Part shown: piece after piece, positions 1 to 10,419 of the stretch
Numbering within the stretch: position 1 is the first letter of the stretch
How the letters are laid out: every line of letters starts with the position of its first letter
NCBI RefSeq assembly: GCF_003950295.1
Contig: NZ_RHNP01000004.1
Span: forward strand, 62,001 to 126,000
Length of the DNA: 64,000 nt
Source: Loigolactobacillus iwatensis
Lineage (GTDB): Bacteria; Bacillota; Bacilli; Lactobacillales; Lactobacillaceae
Reading direction: 5' to 3'
Program-made: the position numbers and the translations under genes
Notes under the pieces: model-generated
The model's database searches: none
What the model was told of the DNA's origin: nothing
The model's input: the letters and a program-made list of their open reading frames with translations, nothing else

Positions 1-1
1 A

Positions 2-934
2 TCAACCAATTCTGGTTTGTCAGGTGAATCTTCAGGGAGCATTCAGTTTAAGAGCGCTTCTGATCAAGCAATCACGTCATTTGGTCAAGGAATTAATGTA
101 ACAGCGATGCAAATGATGCAAGGCTATTCAGCAATTGCTAATAATGGTAAAGAGATGAAGCCACAGATAATCGATAAGGTTGTTAATCCGGCAACTGGTA
201 AAACGACAAAGTATAAGCCAGTGACGGTGGGCCATCCAGTTAAAAAGAGTACCACGAAGCAAGTTTTACAAGATATGCAGGATGTTGTTTATAAAAATTA
301 TGGGACTGGTGCAGTTTATAAAATACCTGGTTACCGAATTGCAGCAAAAACTGGGACCGCCCAGATTAGCGCTGGTAACGGTGGGGGTTACCTAACGGGA
401 GATAATAACTACATCTTTTCTGTTGTTGGAATGGCACCGGCAAAGAATCCGCAATATGTACTTTACATTACGATGAAACAGCCGCAAAATATGACAGAGT
501 CGCCTGAAAAAATCTTGTCGGAAATTTTTAATCCAATGATGAAGCGAGCACTGGAATATAATCAAGGCAAGACAACTAAAACGGACCAGGCAACCATGCC
601 GAAGGTTAGCGGTGAAACCGTAAGTACTAGTGTATCTGCTTTGACCAAGGCCCAGTTAAAACTTGTTCAGATTGGGACTGGAAATACAGTTGTGCAACAA
701 TTACCACAAGCTGGTGAAAAGGTTTTGAGCAATCAACATGTTTTTGTCATGACTAATGGTGCCATGACGATGCCAGACATGACTGGTTGGTCTAAAAGCG
801 ATGTTCTAAAATTTGCGGAAATTACGGGTAAATCGGTAAAAATCAGTGGAACAGGCTACGTTACCAAACAAGATCTAGCTGCAAAAAGTCTACTAGATTC
901 GACTAAGGAAATTACAGTTACACTACAACCATGA
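2..934 (+). CDS. pbp2x: Penicillin-binding protein 2x, C-terminal part (5' truncated by window)
   Basis: Septal peptidoglycan transpeptidase that cross-links lipid II-derived strands at the division site. The frame is open to the left window edge, so the N-terminal anchor, dimerisation domain and SxxK site lie outside. Visible are the end of the transpeptidase domain with the KTGTAQ box (codons from about 347) and two PASTA-like modules (roughly 595-770 and 772-930), which favour PBP2x over PBP2B. It lies 23 bases upstream of mraY, as expected in the Firmicutes dcw cluster. The stop is TGA at 932-934. The family call is firm; the exact symbol is by convention. Confidence 0.93.
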   Translation, partial: STNSGLSGESSGSIQFKSASDQAITSFGQGINVTAMQMMQGYSAIANNGKEMKPQIIDKVVNPATGKTTKYKPVTVGHPVKKSTTKQVLQDMQDVVYKNYGTGAVYKIPGYRIAAKTGTAQISAGNGGGYLTGDNNYIFSVVGMAPAKNPQYVLYITMKQPQNMTESPEKILSEIFNPMMKRALEYNQGKTTKTDQATMPKVSGETVSTSVSALTKAQLKLVQIGTGNTVVQQLPQAGEKVLSNQHVFVMTNGAMTMPDMTGWSKSDVLKFAEITGKSVKISGTGYVTKQDLAAKSLLDSTKEITVTLQP

Positions 935-957
935 TAAATTAGGGAGTTTTAAAACGT

Positions 958-1923
958 ATGCAATTTACAAAGATGTTAATACCAGTTGTCAGTAGTTTTG
1001 CGTTAACTTTCATTGTAATGCCGTTATTTATTGGCTATTTTAGAATGAAAAAAGAGGGTCAAGTTATTCGGGAAGAGGGCCCCTCTTGGCACGAAAAGAA
1101 ATCAGGGACACCAACTATGGGTGGCCTTGTTTTCTTAATTGCAAGTGTTATCTCAACAATTTGGGTTAGTTTATGGCAGCATCAAATGACCTTGAGCAGT
1201 TGGATTACCTTGTTTATTCTTGTTTTATATGGCAGTCTGGGTTTTATGGACGATTCAATTAAGCTTTTTGAAAAGCGTAATTTAGGGTTGCGCGCTTGGC
1301 AAAAATTGTTGGGACAGATTATTGGCGGCGTTATTTTTCTGATTGTCTATGTTCACGAAGGCTTTCCACTATCGATAAACGTTCTTGGACTTGGATCATT
1401 ACACTTAGGGGTCTTATATTTACTCTTCGTCCTATTTTGGTTAGTCGGATTTTCTAACGCGGTTAATTTAACTGATGGTCTAGATGGCTTAGTGGCAGGG
1501 ACAGCGGCGATTGCCTTTGCAACCTACGCAATTATCGCACAGCATGAGGGCCGAACCGATATTCTTATTTTCTGTTTAACAATTTTAGGCGGTTTAATTG
1601 CGTTTTTCTGGTTTAATCATAAACCGGCCAAAATATTTATGGGGGATGTTGGCTCGCTTGCATTAGGTGGCGCGCTTGCTGCTGTATCAATCCTGTTACA
1701 CCGCGAATTGTCCTTATTACTTATTGGCCTGATTTTTGTGATTGAAACGGCTAGCGTCATGATTCAAGTCTCAGTCTTTCACTTAACGGGTAAGCGTGTC
1801 TTTAAAATGACGCCAATTCATCATCATTTTGAAATGTTAGGTTGGTCAGAATGGCGTGTTGTTTTAACGTTCTGGGCTTTTAGTCTCGTTTGTTCAATTC
1901 TGTACTTAAGTTTGTTCTTATAA
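958..1923 (+). CDS. mraY: Phospho-N-acetylmuramoyl-pentapeptide transferase MraY
   Basis: Integral membrane enzyme that transfers phospho-MurNAc-pentapeptide from UDP to undecaprenyl phosphate, giving lipid I. The 321-residue protein is highly hydrophobic with about ten predicted membrane segments. It carries the family's NLTDGLDGL aspartate motif (about residues 170-180) and the late PIHHHFE histidine motif (about 286-292). Length is normal. It starts with ATG after an AGGGAG ribosome site, between the PBP gene and murD in a tightly spaced operon. Confidence 0.97.
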   Translation: MQFTKMLIPVVSSFALTFIVMPLFIGYFRMKKEGQVIREEGPSWHEKKSGTPTMGGLVFLIASVISTIWVSLWQHQMTLSSWITLFILVLYGSLGFMDDSIKLFEKRNLGLRAWQKLLGQIIGGVIFLIVYVHEGFPLSINVLGLGSLHLGVLYLLFVLFWLVGFSNAVNLTDGLDGLVAGTAAIAFATYAIIAQHEGRTDILIFCLTILGGLIAFFWFNHKPAKIFMGDVGSLALGGALAAVSILLHRELSLLLIGLIFVIETASVMIQVSVFHLTGKRVFKMTPIHHHFEMLGWSEWRVVLTFWAFSLVCSILYLSLFL

Positions 1924-1950
1924 TTAAAATGTAAAAAGGGAGTCTTAATT

Positions 1951-3330
1951 TTGAAACGTGTAACGGACTATCAAAACAAAAAAGTCCTTGTCTTAGGATT
2001 GGCCAAAAGTGGGGTTAATGCAGCACGCTTGTTAGCCAAACTAGGCGCGTTAGTCACCGTTAATGATAAAAAGAAGTTTGATGACAATCCTGATGCCCAA
2101 TCCCTGTTAGCAGAAGGAATTCGGGTTATCACGGGCAGTCATCCATTAGCCTTACTAGATGAAGACTTCGTATTGATGGTAAAAAATCCTGGTATTCCGT
2201 ACACCAACCCGTTAGTTGCTGGTGCTATTAAAAAAGGAATTCCAATTATTACTGAACCTGAACTTGCCTATGAAGTATCTGAAGCGCCATTAATTGGTGT
2301 TACCGGGACAAATGGTAAAACAACAACAACAACAATGATTTCATTGATGTTAAATTACGGCCGCCAAAAAGGACAGGCCTATGTTGCCGGCAATATTGGT
2401 GTTCCAGCAAGTGCGGTTGCGCAAAAAGTGACGCCAGATGATGTGATGGTGACCGAGCTTTCAAGCTTTATGCTCATGGGAATTACTAAATTACGGCCGC
2501 AGATTGCTGTTTTGACTAATATTTATACTGCCCACATTGATTATCACGGTAGCCGTGCGAACTACGTTAAAGCAAAAATGCGGATTGTAATGAACCAAAC
2601 AAGTGAAGACTTCTTTGTTGTCAATTGGGATAATTCAGAGTGGCGGGAATTAAGCAAACAAACAAAGGCACAAGTAGTTCCATTTTCACGTCAGGATCTT
2701 AGTGAAGATGGTGCTTATGAAAAGAACGGGGTACTTTATTTTCGCGGCGAGGCAATCTTAAAGGCCAGTGAAATTAAGGTCCCTGGTGAGCACAATGTTG
2801 AAAATGCCCTAGCTTCCTTGGCCGTTGCTAAGTTGAGGGGCCAAAGTAACGAGGCAATTGCTGAAGTTTTACGAACCTTTAGTGGTGTTAAGCATCGTTT
2901 ACAATTTTTGACTGAATGGCAGGGCCGTCGTTTCTATAACGATTCTAAAGCAACTGATATTGAGGCTACCCAGATGGCCTTAAATGGTTTTAAGCAGCCC
3001 GTTGTGTTGTTGGCTGGTGGACTTGACCGTGGCTTTAGCTTTGATCGATTAGTTCCTGAACTTAAAAAGCACGTTAAAGCAATGGTTCTTTTTGGTGAAA
3101 CAGCGGAATTACTAAAAGCGGCCGGTGAGCAAGCGGGAATTACAAATATTAAATTAGTTCACGATGTTGAAACTGCACTGCCAGTTGCTTATGCGCAGAG
3201 TCAACCTGGTGACATCGTGTTGCTTTCTCCAGCTAATGCTAGTTGGGACCAATACCCTAACTTTGAGGTACGCGGACAACTATTTATAGACGGTGTGACT
3301 AAATTAATTAAAGAAAATGGAGGACACTAA
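1951..3330 (+). CDS. murD: UDP-N-acetylmuramoylalanine--D-glutamate ligase MurD
   Basis: Cytoplasmic Mur ligase that adds D-glutamate to UDP-MurNAc-L-alanine using ATP. The 459-residue protein has an N-terminal nucleotide-sugar domain, a P-loop GTNGKTTTT at about 118-126, and the C-terminal ligase domain with a DSKATD stretch around residue 331. The start is TTG at 1951, preceded by AAAGGGAG at good spacing, and the protein begins [21 protein letters not shown]. The gene ends one base before the murG start codon, so the two are probably translationally coupled. Confidence 0.97.
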   Translation: MKRVTDYQNKKVLVLGLAKSGVNAARLLAKLGALVTVNDKKKFDDNPDAQSLLAEGIRVITGSHPLALLDEDFVLMVKNPGIPYTNPLVAGAIKKGIPIITEPELAYEVSEAPLIGVTGTNGKTTTTTMISLMLNYGRQKGQAYVAGNIGVPASAVAQKVTPDDVMVTELSSFMLMGITKLRPQIAVLTNIYTAHIDYHGSRANYVKAKMRIVMNQTSEDFFVVNWDNSEWRELSKQTKAQVVPFSRQDLSEDGAYEKNGVLYFRGEAILKASEIKVPGEHNVENALASLAVAKLRGQSNEAIAEVLRTFSGVKHRLQFLTEWQGRRFYNDSKATDIEATQMALNGFKQPVVLLAGGLDRGFSFDRLVPELKKHVKAMVLFGETAELLKAAGEQAGITNIKLVHDVETALPVAYAQSQPGDIVLLSPANASWDQYPNFEVRGQLFIDGVTKLIKENGGH

Positions 3331-3331
3331 G

Positions 3332-4417
3332 ATGCGAGTTATTTTCTCTGGTGGTGGTACAGGTGGCCACATCTATCCTGCCCTGGCCGTCATTGAGCGA
3401 ATGAAAGAACGTCATTTAATTGATGAATTATTATACGTTGGTACAAAAAAGGGCTTAGAAAGTAAAATTGTACCTCAAAAAGGAATCCCCTTTACAGCAA
3501 TTGAATTACAAGGTTTTAAACGTTCTTTGTCACTAGATAATATAAAAACAATTACTTTATTTTTAAAGAGTGTTCGGACGGCAAAAAAGCTTATTCGCCA
3601 GTTTAAGCCCGATGTGGTTGTTGGGACTGGTGGTTACGTGTCAAGTGCTGTCTTGTATGCGGCGGCGCGGTTACATATTCCGACGGTTATTAATGAGCAA
3701 AATAGTGTTGCTGGTATTACTAATCGCTTTTTAGGTCACTTTGTTGATAAAGTATCCATTTCATTTCAGGCAGTTGCTGATCAATTTCCGGCTACCAAGA
3801 TTGTATTGACGGGTAATCCGCGGGGGCAACAAGTTGCTGGTATTAAGCCCAATGATCGTTTGAAAGATTTTGGCCTGCAACAAGCACCAACGCTACTTAT
3901 TTTTGGTGGTAGTCGCGGTGCCGCCCGAATCAACCAGGCGTTTTTAAATGCCTTACCACAGTTGAATGAAAAAAAATATCAAGTGCTATTTGTTTCTGGA
4001 CAAGTACATTTTGCTAAAATTCAGGCAAGCTTGAAGGATCAACAGGTCAATTCCAATATTGCAATTGTTCCTTACATTGATGATATGCCAACTATTTTGC
4101 CTGATGTGGCAGTGATACTTGGTCGGGCAGGAGCAACTTCACTTGCCGAAATTACGGCACTTGGTATTCCTTCAATTTTAGTTCCAAGTCCTTATGTGAC
4201 AAATGATCACCAGACAAAAAATGCTCAAAGTCTAGTTGATAAAAATGCCGCACGCCTGGTGACGGAAGAACAATTAACGGGAGAAACATTAGTAACGGTT
4301 AGTGATGACTTAATGCAAAATGAAACCAAACGTCAAGAAATGGGCCAAAACGCTAAGGCGATTGGTGTACCAGATGCGGCCGATCGTTTTATTAAAGTTA
4401 TGCAAGATTTAATTTAA
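3332..4417 (+). CDS. murG: Lipid II synthase, UDP-GlcNAc transferase MurG
   Basis: Peripheral membrane GT28-type glycosyltransferase that adds GlcNAc to lipid I to make lipid II. It has the N-terminal [11 protein letters not shown] loop, a second glycine loop [10 protein letters not shown] and the C-terminal donor-site stretch [16 protein letters not shown] longer frame starts at ATG 3317, but that codon overlaps the GGAGG ribosome site (3319-3323) inside the end of murD. ATG 3332 at correct spacing is therefore chosen, giving 361 residues beginning MRVIFSGGG. Confidence 0.96.
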   Translation: MRVIFSGGGTGGHIYPALAVIERMKERHLIDELLYVGTKKGLESKIVPQKGIPFTAIELQGFKRSLSLDNIKTITLFLKSVRTAKKLIRQFKPDVVVGTGGYVSSAVLYAAARLHIPTVINEQNSVAGITNRFLGHFVDKVSISFQAVADQFPATKIVLTGNPRGQQVAGIKPNDRLKDFGLQQAPTLLIFGGSRGAARINQAFLNALPQLNEKKYQVLFVSGQVHFAKIQASLKDQQVNSNIAIVPYIDDMPTILPDVAVILGRAGATSLAEITALGIPSILVPSPYVTNDHQTKNAQSLVDKNAARLVTEEQLTGETLVTVSDDLMQNETKRQEMGQNAKAIGVPDAADRFIKVMQDLI

Positions 4418-4430
4418 GGATGTGATGCAG

Positions 4431-5285
4431 ATGAGGAAAAAATGGCTGAAAAAAAATAAGCAAAAAAAGATACCAGATGATCCAGCGTCTGCATTAACGC
4501 CCTGGGAAACCTACCAAAAAAAGCAGAAACAGCAATCTAAGAAAACAAATACAATTGAAAGTAAACTACCACGATTGAAAGAGCTGCGGCACCATCATCT
4601 AGTTAATCGTTTAGTAATATTACTTGTGACTTTTGTTATTATCATATTGGTTGCGGGCTATTTTGTATCACCGATAAGTAAAGTTGGCAATGTCCAAGTT
4701 GCTAATAATGGTAAAACAACACTTTCAACGCAAAGTGTTATTGATGCAAGTGGCATCAAAGCAAGTGATCTCGTTATTAGCACCATGCTCCACCAAACTA
4801 AAATTAGTCAACGGGCCAAGCAGGCAGAACCAAAAATAAAGCAATTCAGTTTGTCAATATCTGGTCTTCACAGCGTGACGCTGCACGTTACAGAATACAA
4901 AACAGTTGGGATTTTATTGAAGAACAATCGGTATTACCCCATCTTGGCGAATGGTCGTGTAACAAGTTCAGGAAGTGGCCATCAGATTGCTGGTAATTAC
5001 TCCGTCTATAGTAATTTTAAACGTCAGCAAACTTTACAAAAAATGGTTCAGCAATATAATCAATTGCCAAGTGATGTTCAAAATGGAATTTCCGAAATTC
5101 ATTTTGCCCCAACTAAGTTAAATCCAAAACGAATTCATTTATACATGAACGATGGTAATCAGGTTTATGCGACCTTAGAAAGTTTCAGTAAAAAAATGCG
5201 CTATTATCCTTCAATTGCAAAGCAAATGAAGAAAAAGGGTGTTGTTAATTTAGAGGTCGGTGCATATTCTTACCCGTTTAAATAA
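4431..5285 (+). CDS. divIB: Cell division protein DivIB/FtsQ
   Basis: Bitopic membrane protein of the FtsL-DivIC-DivIB subcomplex that regulates the septal synthase. It has a strongly basic cytoplasmic N-terminus of about 60 residues, one membrane segment (roughly residues 60-80), then a POTRA-like and beta domain outside the cell. In-frame GTG 4422 and ATG 4425 are possible starts. The ribosome site AAGGATGTGA (4416-4425) matches the full anti-SD with one mismatch and is best spaced for ATG 4431. The position between murG and ftsA is canonical for Firmicutes. Confidence 0.92.
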   Translation: MRKKWLKKNKQKKIPDDPASALTPWETYQKKQKQQSKKTNTIESKLPRLKELRHHHLVNRLVILLVTFVIIILVAGYFVSPISKVGNVQVANNGKTTLSTQSVIDASGIKASDLVISTMLHQTKISQRAKQAEPKIKQFSLSISGLHSVTLHVTEYKTVGILLKNNRYYPILANGRVTSSGSGHQIAGNYSVYSNFKRQQTLQKMVQQYNQLPSDVQNGISEIHFAPTKLNPKRIHLYMNDGNQVYATLESFSKKMRYYPSIAKQMKKKGVVNLEVGAYSYPFK

Positions 5286-5336
5286 AGAAACGTTTTAACA
5301 CGCATGCTAACGCGAAATAGGACTTTTAAAAAGCGG

Positions 5337-5366
5337 TTTAAATGTGTTAATGTTTAACTATATAGT
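5337..5366 (+). promoter_or_regulatory. Candidate sigma-A promoter upstream of ftsA
   Basis: TTTAAA (5337-5342) and TATAGT (5361-5366) are separated by 18 bases in the AT-rich 132-base gap between divIB and ftsA. This is the only sizeable gap inside the division cluster, so an internal promoter for ftsA-ftsZ is reasonable. The match is moderate and not proof. Confidence 0.4.
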
Positions 5367-5417
5367 ATAAATTAAATAAATTTGAAAGTAACTAATTTCA
5401 AGGAGGTTCCACAACTT

Positions 5418-6716
5418 ATGGGAAACACTGGCATATATGTTGGGCTTGACATTGGAACCACCTCAATAAAGGTCATTGTCGCAGAGTATATTAAAGGGCA
5501 AATGAATGTTATTGGTGTGGGGAGTGAACGCTCCGAAGGCTTGAGTCGAGGTGTTGTAGTAGACATCGATAAGGCCGTAACCGCCATTCAAAAAGCTGTA
5601 AAGCAAGCCGAACAAAAAGCAAATATTGATATTCATGAAGTAACGGCTGGTATTCCAGCTAATTTATTGGAGATTGAACCCTGTCAAGGCATGATTGCAG
5701 TGGCAGATGAATCAAAAGAGATTAACGATAGTGACGTTAAAAATGTAGCAGCTGCTGCATTAGTTCGTAACCTACCACCTGAACGTGAGATTCTGACTGT
5801 TTTACCAGATGAATTTGTGGTTGACGGTTTTGATGGAATTAAGGATCCACGGGGAATGCTAGGCGTGCGGTTAGAAATGCATGGTATGTTATTAACGGCA
5901 CCAAAGACCGTTATACATAATATGCGTAAATGTATCGAACGAGCTGGTTTAACGCTGGTACAGTTAGTTGTTAACCCACTGAGTTTGGGCCGGTTGGCAC
6001 TTAGTGATGGTGAACAAGATTTTGGAACGGTCTTAGTTGATCTTGGTGGCGGTCAAAGTACAGCCGCTGTTATTCATGATCACAAGTTAAAATATACTTA
6101 TGTTGATCAAGAAGGCGGCGACTACATTACCAAAGATATTTCGGTCGTTTTAAATACTTCCTTTGATAGTGCCGAAAAAATCAAACGGGATTATGGTTAT
6201 GCAGATTCATTGCAGGCTTCTGAAGCAGAATCATTTCCGGTTGAAGTTGTTGGTCAGGATGCACCAGTTACGATAAGTGAAAAATATTTGGCAGAAATTG
6301 TTGAGGCTCGTTTGACTCAGGTTTTTGAGCGAATGAATAAGGCGCTAGAAAAGATTGGCGCGTTTGATTTGCCTGGGGGTATTGTTATGACTGGCGGTGT
6401 TACGGCGTTACCAGGCATCGCTGAATTGGCTAGCGATATTTTTAAGCATAACGTTAAACTCTATATTCCTGATGAGATGGGGTTACGCCATCCTTCTTTC
6501 GCACAGGCTTTAAGTCTGATTAGTTATACGGCAAACCTCGGTGAAATTGATTTGCTTGCACAAAGTGCTTTAGGTGGTAATCTAAAGACAGTACCCAAAG
6601 CAACAGTGAAAAAACAGGAAGAGCCGGTTGTGGAAGCAACAACTGAAAAACAAACGACGGAAAAGAAGGAAAGTTTTTCCGGTATTCGTAAGTTTTTAAG
6701 CAATTTCTTTGAGTAG
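5418..6716 (+). CDS. ftsA: Cell division protein FtsA
   Basis: Actin-like ATPase that tethers FtsZ filaments to the membrane and recruits the divisome. It shows the actin-fold phosphate loop GLDIGTTSIKV near the N-terminus, LVDLGGGQSTAAV around residue 210, and a C-terminal amphipathic membrane-targeting helix (SGIRKFLSNFFE) after a flexible charged linker. An upstream TTG at 5382 is in frame, but the near-perfect ribosome site AAGGAGGT (5400-5407) fixes the start at ATG 5418, giving 432 residues. It is followed 32 bases later by ftsZ. Confidence 0.97.
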   Translation: MGNTGIYVGLDIGTTSIKVIVAEYIKGQMNVIGVGSERSEGLSRGVVVDIDKAVTAIQKAVKQAEQKANIDIHEVTAGIPANLLEIEPCQGMIAVADESKEINDSDVKNVAAAALVRNLPPEREILTVLPDEFVVDGFDGIKDPRGMLGVRLEMHGMLLTAPKTVIHNMRKCIERAGLTLVQLVVNPLSLGRLALSDGEQDFGTVLVDLGGGQSTAAVIHDHKLKYTYVDQEGGDYITKDISVVLNTSFDSAEKIKRDYGYADSLQASEAESFPVEVVGQDAPVTISEKYLAEIVEARLTQVFERMNKALEKIGAFDLPGGIVMTGGVTALPGIAELASDIFKHNVKLYIPDEMGLRHPSFAQALSLISYTANLGEIDLLAQSALGGNLKTVPKATVKKQEEPVVEATTEKQTTEKKESFSGIRKFLSNFFE

Positions 6717-6748
6717 ATGACAGCAGAACCTTATAGGAGGAACAATTT

Positions 6749-8047
6749 ATGGAATTTTCTTTAGATTCAAATCAAAATACAGGCGCCATAATTAAAGTCA
6801 TTGGTGTTGGTGGTGCCGGTGGCAATGCTGTCAACCGGATGATCTCAGAGGATGTCAAGGGCGTTGAATTCATTACGGCTAATACTGATGTTCAGGCGTT
6901 GGATAGTGCCGATGCAGAAACAAAAATTCAATTAGGACCGAAGTTAACGCGGGGACTTGGCGCAGGCTCAACACCTGAAATCGGCCAAAAGGCTGCCGAA
7001 GAAAGTGAAGAATCATTAGCAGAGGCTTTAAAAGGTGCAGATATGATTTTTGTTACTGCTGGCATGGGTGGTGGTACCGGAACGGGCGCGGCACCAATTA
7101 TTGCCAAAACGGCTAAGGATTTAGGTGCTTTAACAGTTGGTGTTGTAACCCGGCCATTTAGTTTTGAAGGACCAAAGCGGGCCAAAAATGCTGCCGAGGG
7201 CATTGCTGAAATGAAGCAGCATGTTGATACGTTAGTCATTATTTCTAATAATCGGTTACTAGAAATTGTTGATAAAAAGACACCTATGTTGGAAGCCTTC
7301 CATGAAGCAGATAATGTACTGCGTCAGGGTGTTCAAGGTATTTCTGATTTAATCACATCGCCTGGCTACGTTAACTTGGATTTTGCTGATGTTAAAACAG
7401 TTATGCAAAATCAAGGATCTGCGTTGATGGGAATTGGTTCTGCTACTGGTGAAAATCGTACGGCCGAAGCAACTAAAAAAGCTATTTCATCACCATTATT
7501 GGAAGTTTCAATTGATGGCGCAGAACAAGTATTATTAAATATTACCGGTGGCCCAGATTTATCATTATTTGAGGCGCAGGATGCTTCCGATATTGTTTCA
7601 CAGGCTTCAACAAGTGACGTCAATATCATTTTTGGGACTTCAATTAATGAAAATCTTGGTGATGAGGTCGTAGTTACTGTCATTGCAACTGGGATTGATA
7701 CGAATAAAATTCAAGGTAACCGTCGTGGAGAACAGCGGTCTGAACAGGCTTTACGGTCAACGAATAATTCAACTGATAAACAGACCCCACCAGAACATAA
7801 TAAGACCCAAACAACTCGAAGTCGTCAAACATCAAGTAAAAGTGATGATCCGTTTGGTAACTGGGATATTCGTCAGGAACCGACACGGCGGCAGTCAACT
7901 AATAATGATGACAGTCTAAATGATGCACAAAAACCAGATTTTGATGTTTTCCGGCGGACGGATACAGCAAATGACGATCAAGACAATTCTAAGGATGATG
8001 GTAATGGCTTAGATACACCACCATTCTTCAAACGGCGTCGTAATTAG
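6749..8047 (+). CDS. ftsZ: Cell division GTPase FtsZ
   Basis: Tubulin-like GTPase that forms the Z-ring. It has the N-terminal [11 protein letters not shown] loop, the tubulin signature [10 protein letters not shown] and a conserved GTPase core to about residue 320. A long polar, Q/N/D/T-rich disordered linker follows, then the conserved C-terminal tail [10 protein letters not shown] that binds FtsA and SepF. At 432 residues it is of normal length for lactobacilli. The ribosome site AGGAGG precedes ATG 6749. Confidence 0.98.
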   Translation: MEFSLDSNQNTGAIIKVIGVGGAGGNAVNRMISEDVKGVEFITANTDVQALDSADAETKIQLGPKLTRGLGAGSTPEIGQKAAEESEESLAEALKGADMIFVTAGMGGGTGTGAAPIIAKTAKDLGALTVGVVTRPFSFEGPKRAKNAAEGIAEMKQHVDTLVIISNNRLLEIVDKKTPMLEAFHEADNVLRQGVQGISDLITSPGYVNLDFADVKTVMQNQGSALMGIGSATGENRTAEATKKAISSPLLEVSIDGAEQVLLNITGGPDLSLFEAQDASDIVSQASTSDVNIIFGTSINENLGDEVVVTVIATGIDTNKIQGNRRGEQRSEQALRSTNNSTDKQTPPEHNKTQTTRSRQTSSKSDDPFGNWDIRQEPTRRQSTNNDDSLNDAQKPDFDVFRRTDTANDDQDNSKDDGNGLDTPPFFKRRRN

Positions 8048-8115
8048 ATAAAATCCGGATTATTTAAGGCTTAACCAGATTCAGGTTTGCTCTCATTAAA
8101 TAAGGGATGAGTTTC

Positions 8116-8790
8116 ATGACAATTGGCAAAAATATTGCTGTAGTTAAAAAATCGATTGATCAGGCAATGGTGACGGCCAACCGGCAAGATCAAGTCACTT
8201 TAATTGGTGTAACAAAATATCATTCGGTTGGTGAGGCCCAGCAGGTAGTCGCTGCTGGAGTAACTAATCTTGCTGAAAATCGGCCGGAAGGTTTGGCTGA
8301 AAAGCAATTGGCCTTTAAAGAAAACCACGATTTAAAATGGCACTTCATTGGTTCATTACAAAAACGTAAGGTTAAAAAAGTCATTAACCAGATTGATTAT
8401 TTGCATTCCCTTGACCGAGTAGAATTGGCAACAGAAATTCAGAAGCGAGCAAACCAGCCCGTAAAATGTTTTATTGAGGTCAATGTATCCGGGGAAGAGA
8501 GTAAATCTGGTGTTTCGTTGGCTAACGTTGTACCATTAGTGCAGGAAGTCAAGCCAGATGACAAGGTTCTAGTTGTCGGCTTAATGACAATGGCCCCTAG
8601 AGATGCAAATGATGAGCAGTTACATCGGCTTTTTCATCAACTTAAGTTAAAACGGGATGAGGTACAAGCTTTAGAATTACCAACTGCACCTTGTCGTGAG
8701 TTAAGTATGGGGATGAGCCATGATTATCAGATTGCAATTCTTGAGGGTGCAACTTTTGTCCGTGTTGGGACGGCTTTATTTGATGCCTAA
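8116..8790 (+). CDS. ylmE: YggS/YlmE family pyridoxal-phosphate homeostasis protein
   Basis: Single-domain fold-type III PLP-binding protein of the YggS (PROSC/PLPBP) family, thought to buffer PLP; no catalytic reaction is established. The PLP-lysine region reads LIGVTKYHSVGEA near the N-terminus and the C-terminal SMGMSHDYQIAI segment is typical. ATG 8107 overlaps the AAGGG ribosome site (8102-8106), so ATG 8116 is preferred, giving 224 residues. It is the first gene of the ylmEFGH block that follows ftsZ in Firmicutes. Confidence 0.92.
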   Translation: MTIGKNIAVVKKSIDQAMVTANRQDQVTLIGVTKYHSVGEAQQVVAAGVTNLAENRPEGLAEKQLAFKENHDLKWHFIGSLQKRKVKKVINQIDYLHSLDRVELATEIQKRANQPVKCFIEVNVSGEESKSGVSLANVVPLVQEVKPDDKVLVVGLMTMAPRDANDEQLHRLFHQLKLKRDEVQALELPTAPCRELSMGMSHDYQIAILEGATFVRVGTALFDA

Positions 8791-8824
8791 GCTCACTATT
8801 AACTAAAATTGGGGAGGAACCGTG

Positions 8825-9277
8825 ATGGCTAGTAAATTTAATTTAAGTAAGTTTTTTGGAATGACGGATGATGCAGATGATTATATTGCACCAGCACCCA
8901 AAACGACTGTTAGTACAAAAACTAATCAGGCACTTCAACCCCAAACACCAAATTTACGAACAACTAATAAGCAAAAGGTCGTTCCAATCACTGCTGGACC
9001 GGCTAAGGCAAGTAAAATAGTTATTTTTGAACCCCGAATTTATTCGGATGTTAAGGAAGTTGCAACACATTTAATGAGCAATCGAGCAGTCGTACTTAAT
9101 TTTAAACGAATTGATCAAGCACAAGCAAAACGGATTGTTGATTTCTTGAATGGAACTGTATTTGCAATTAACGGTGAAATCGAGCGAGTTGGTGAAGAAA
9201 TTTTTCTTTGTACGCCAGCTAATTTTGAAGTTGATGGCAATCTGTCCGATGTGTTACGCCAAGATGGTTTAAGTTAG
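8825..9277 (+). CDS. sepF: Cell division protein SepF
   Basis: SepF (YlmF) polymerises into rings, binds the FtsZ tail and inserts an N-terminal helix into the membrane. The 150-residue protein has the amphipathic N-terminus, a Q/T-rich linker, and the C-terminal SepF fold starting near IVIFEPRIYSDV and including the RAVVLNFKRID strand region. The ribosome site GGGGAGGA (8811-8818) sets ATG 8825 rather than the adjacent GTG 8822. Confidence 0.95.
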   Translation: MASKFNLSKFFGMTDDADDYIAPAPKTTVSTKTNQALQPQTPNLRTTNKQKVVPITAGPAKASKIVIFEPRIYSDVKEVATHLMSNRAVVLNFKRIDQAQAKRIVDFLNGTVFAINGEIERVGEEIFLCTPANFEVDGNLSDVLRQDGLS

Positions 9278-9312
9278 TATGCTCCTCAGGCTAAATTAAA
9301 GGAGGAACAGAA

Positions 9313-9600
9313 TTGGTAGCTTTCATTAGCGGACTTTATTATATCTTGGATCGGGCAATTTACCTGTACATGATACTTTTAATGATTTATGTTTTAATGT
9401 CTTGGTTTCCAGGCGCTTATCAATCACGGTTGGGTCAACTAATGGGGCGAATATGTGAGCCCTTTTTAAATATTTTTTACCGTATTATTCCGTCAATTGG
9501 TGGGATTAGCTTTGCACCTTGGGCCGCGTTCATCGTACTTTGGTTGGTCCAACGTGGGTTATATTTTTTGGCTGTTGTTTTGATGCGGCTTTTCACGTAA
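9313..9600 (+). CDS. ylmG: YggT family membrane protein YlmG
   Basis: Small integral membrane protein with two hydrophobic helical regions and the YggT-family pattern around MSWFPGAYQS and ICEPFLNIFYRIIPSIGG. Its role is not well defined; family members are linked to membrane or nucleoid organisation near division genes. It starts with TTG 9313 after AAAGGAGGAAC, a strong ribosome site. It sits between sepF and ylmH with tight spacing. Confidence 0.93.
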   Translation: MVAFISGLYYILDRAIYLYMILLMIYVLMSWFPGAYQSRLGQLMGRICEPFLNIFYRIIPSIGGISFAPWAAFIVLWLVQRGLYFLAVVLMRLFT

Positions 9601-9618
9601 GAGAAGGGGTTGAAAAAG

Positions 9619-10401
9619 ATGGATAGCGTGGTCTATCAGCATTTTCGTAAAGAAGAGGCACCATTCATTGACCAGGTTGCTAGTTGGGTGCAAGACGTTG
9701 AAGATCAATACCGGCCCTATTTATCAAATTTTTTAGACCCGCGGCAACAATTTATTGTTGAGTCGCTAATTAGTGCCAAAAGTGATTTACGTTACCAATT
9801 TGGGGGTGGCTACACTGATGCTGAGCGAAAGCGAGTGTTAATTTTTCCGGATTATTTTGAACCCGTAAGTGATGATTTTGAAATTCAATTATTTGAAATT
9901 CGTTATCCACAAAAATTCACACAGCTCTCTCACGCTAAGATATTAGGAACCTTAGTTAATGCCGGTATCAGTCGTGATGTTTTCGGTGATATTATGACGG
10001 ATGGTAATCGGTGGCAGTTTTTTGTTGAAAAGAGTATGGTTGATTACGTGACTCTTCAGATTACTAAGATTGGGCGCGTAACTGTTCATCTAGAAACCGA
10101 GGATTATACGGAATTATTGATTCCTAAGGATGCTTGGCAAATTGAACAAGTAACAACTAGTTCTTTACGAATTGATGCTTTAATTTCGTCAGTTTATAAT
10201 ATTTCGCGACAGCGTTCGAAAGAATTAGTGGAAAATGGTAAAATAAAACTGAATTGGCAAGCCTTTGAACGGCCTGATTTTGAACTTGGTTTACTAGATA
10301 TTATTTCCGTGCGCGGATTTGGACGAATTCAACTGCGCGAGATTGAAGGTAAAACTAAAAAGGAGAAATACCGTTTACAACTTGGCATTTTAAGAAAATA
10401 G
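9619..10401 (+). CDS. ylmH: YlmH family S4-domain RNA-binding protein
   Basis: The protein has an N-terminal YlmH domain and a C-terminal S4 RNA-binding domain, seen from LRIDALISSVYNISRQRSKE to the end. S4-domain proteins bind structured RNA, and YlmH relatives have been tied to ribosome-associated functions. The start is set to ATG 9619 because GAAGGGG (9603-9609) lies at the right distance; TTG 9610 directly abuts the ribosome site. It lies 18 bases before divIVA. Confidence 0.93.
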   Translation: MDSVVYQHFRKEEAPFIDQVASWVQDVEDQYRPYLSNFLDPRQQFIVESLISAKSDLRYQFGGGYTDAERKRVLIFPDYFEPVSDDFEIQLFEIRYPQKFTQLSHAKILGTLVNAGISRDVFGDIMTDGNRWQFFVEKSMVDYVTLQITKIGRVTVHLETEDYTELLIPKDAWQIEQVTTSSLRIDALISSVYNISRQRSKELVENGKIKLNWQAFERPDFELGLLDIISVRGFGRIQLREIEGKTKKEKYRLQLGILRK

Positions 10402-10419
10402 TTTTTTGGAGGTATTTTT

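Noticed and set aside
3317-3331. Longer MurG start at ATG 3317
   Set aside because: That ATG overlaps the ribosome-binding GGAGG, and family proteins start at the later MRVIFSGGG.
7683-7919. 78-codon open frame inside ftsZ
   Set aside because: It lies in another frame of the low-complexity FtsZ linker, has no ribosome site and no family features.
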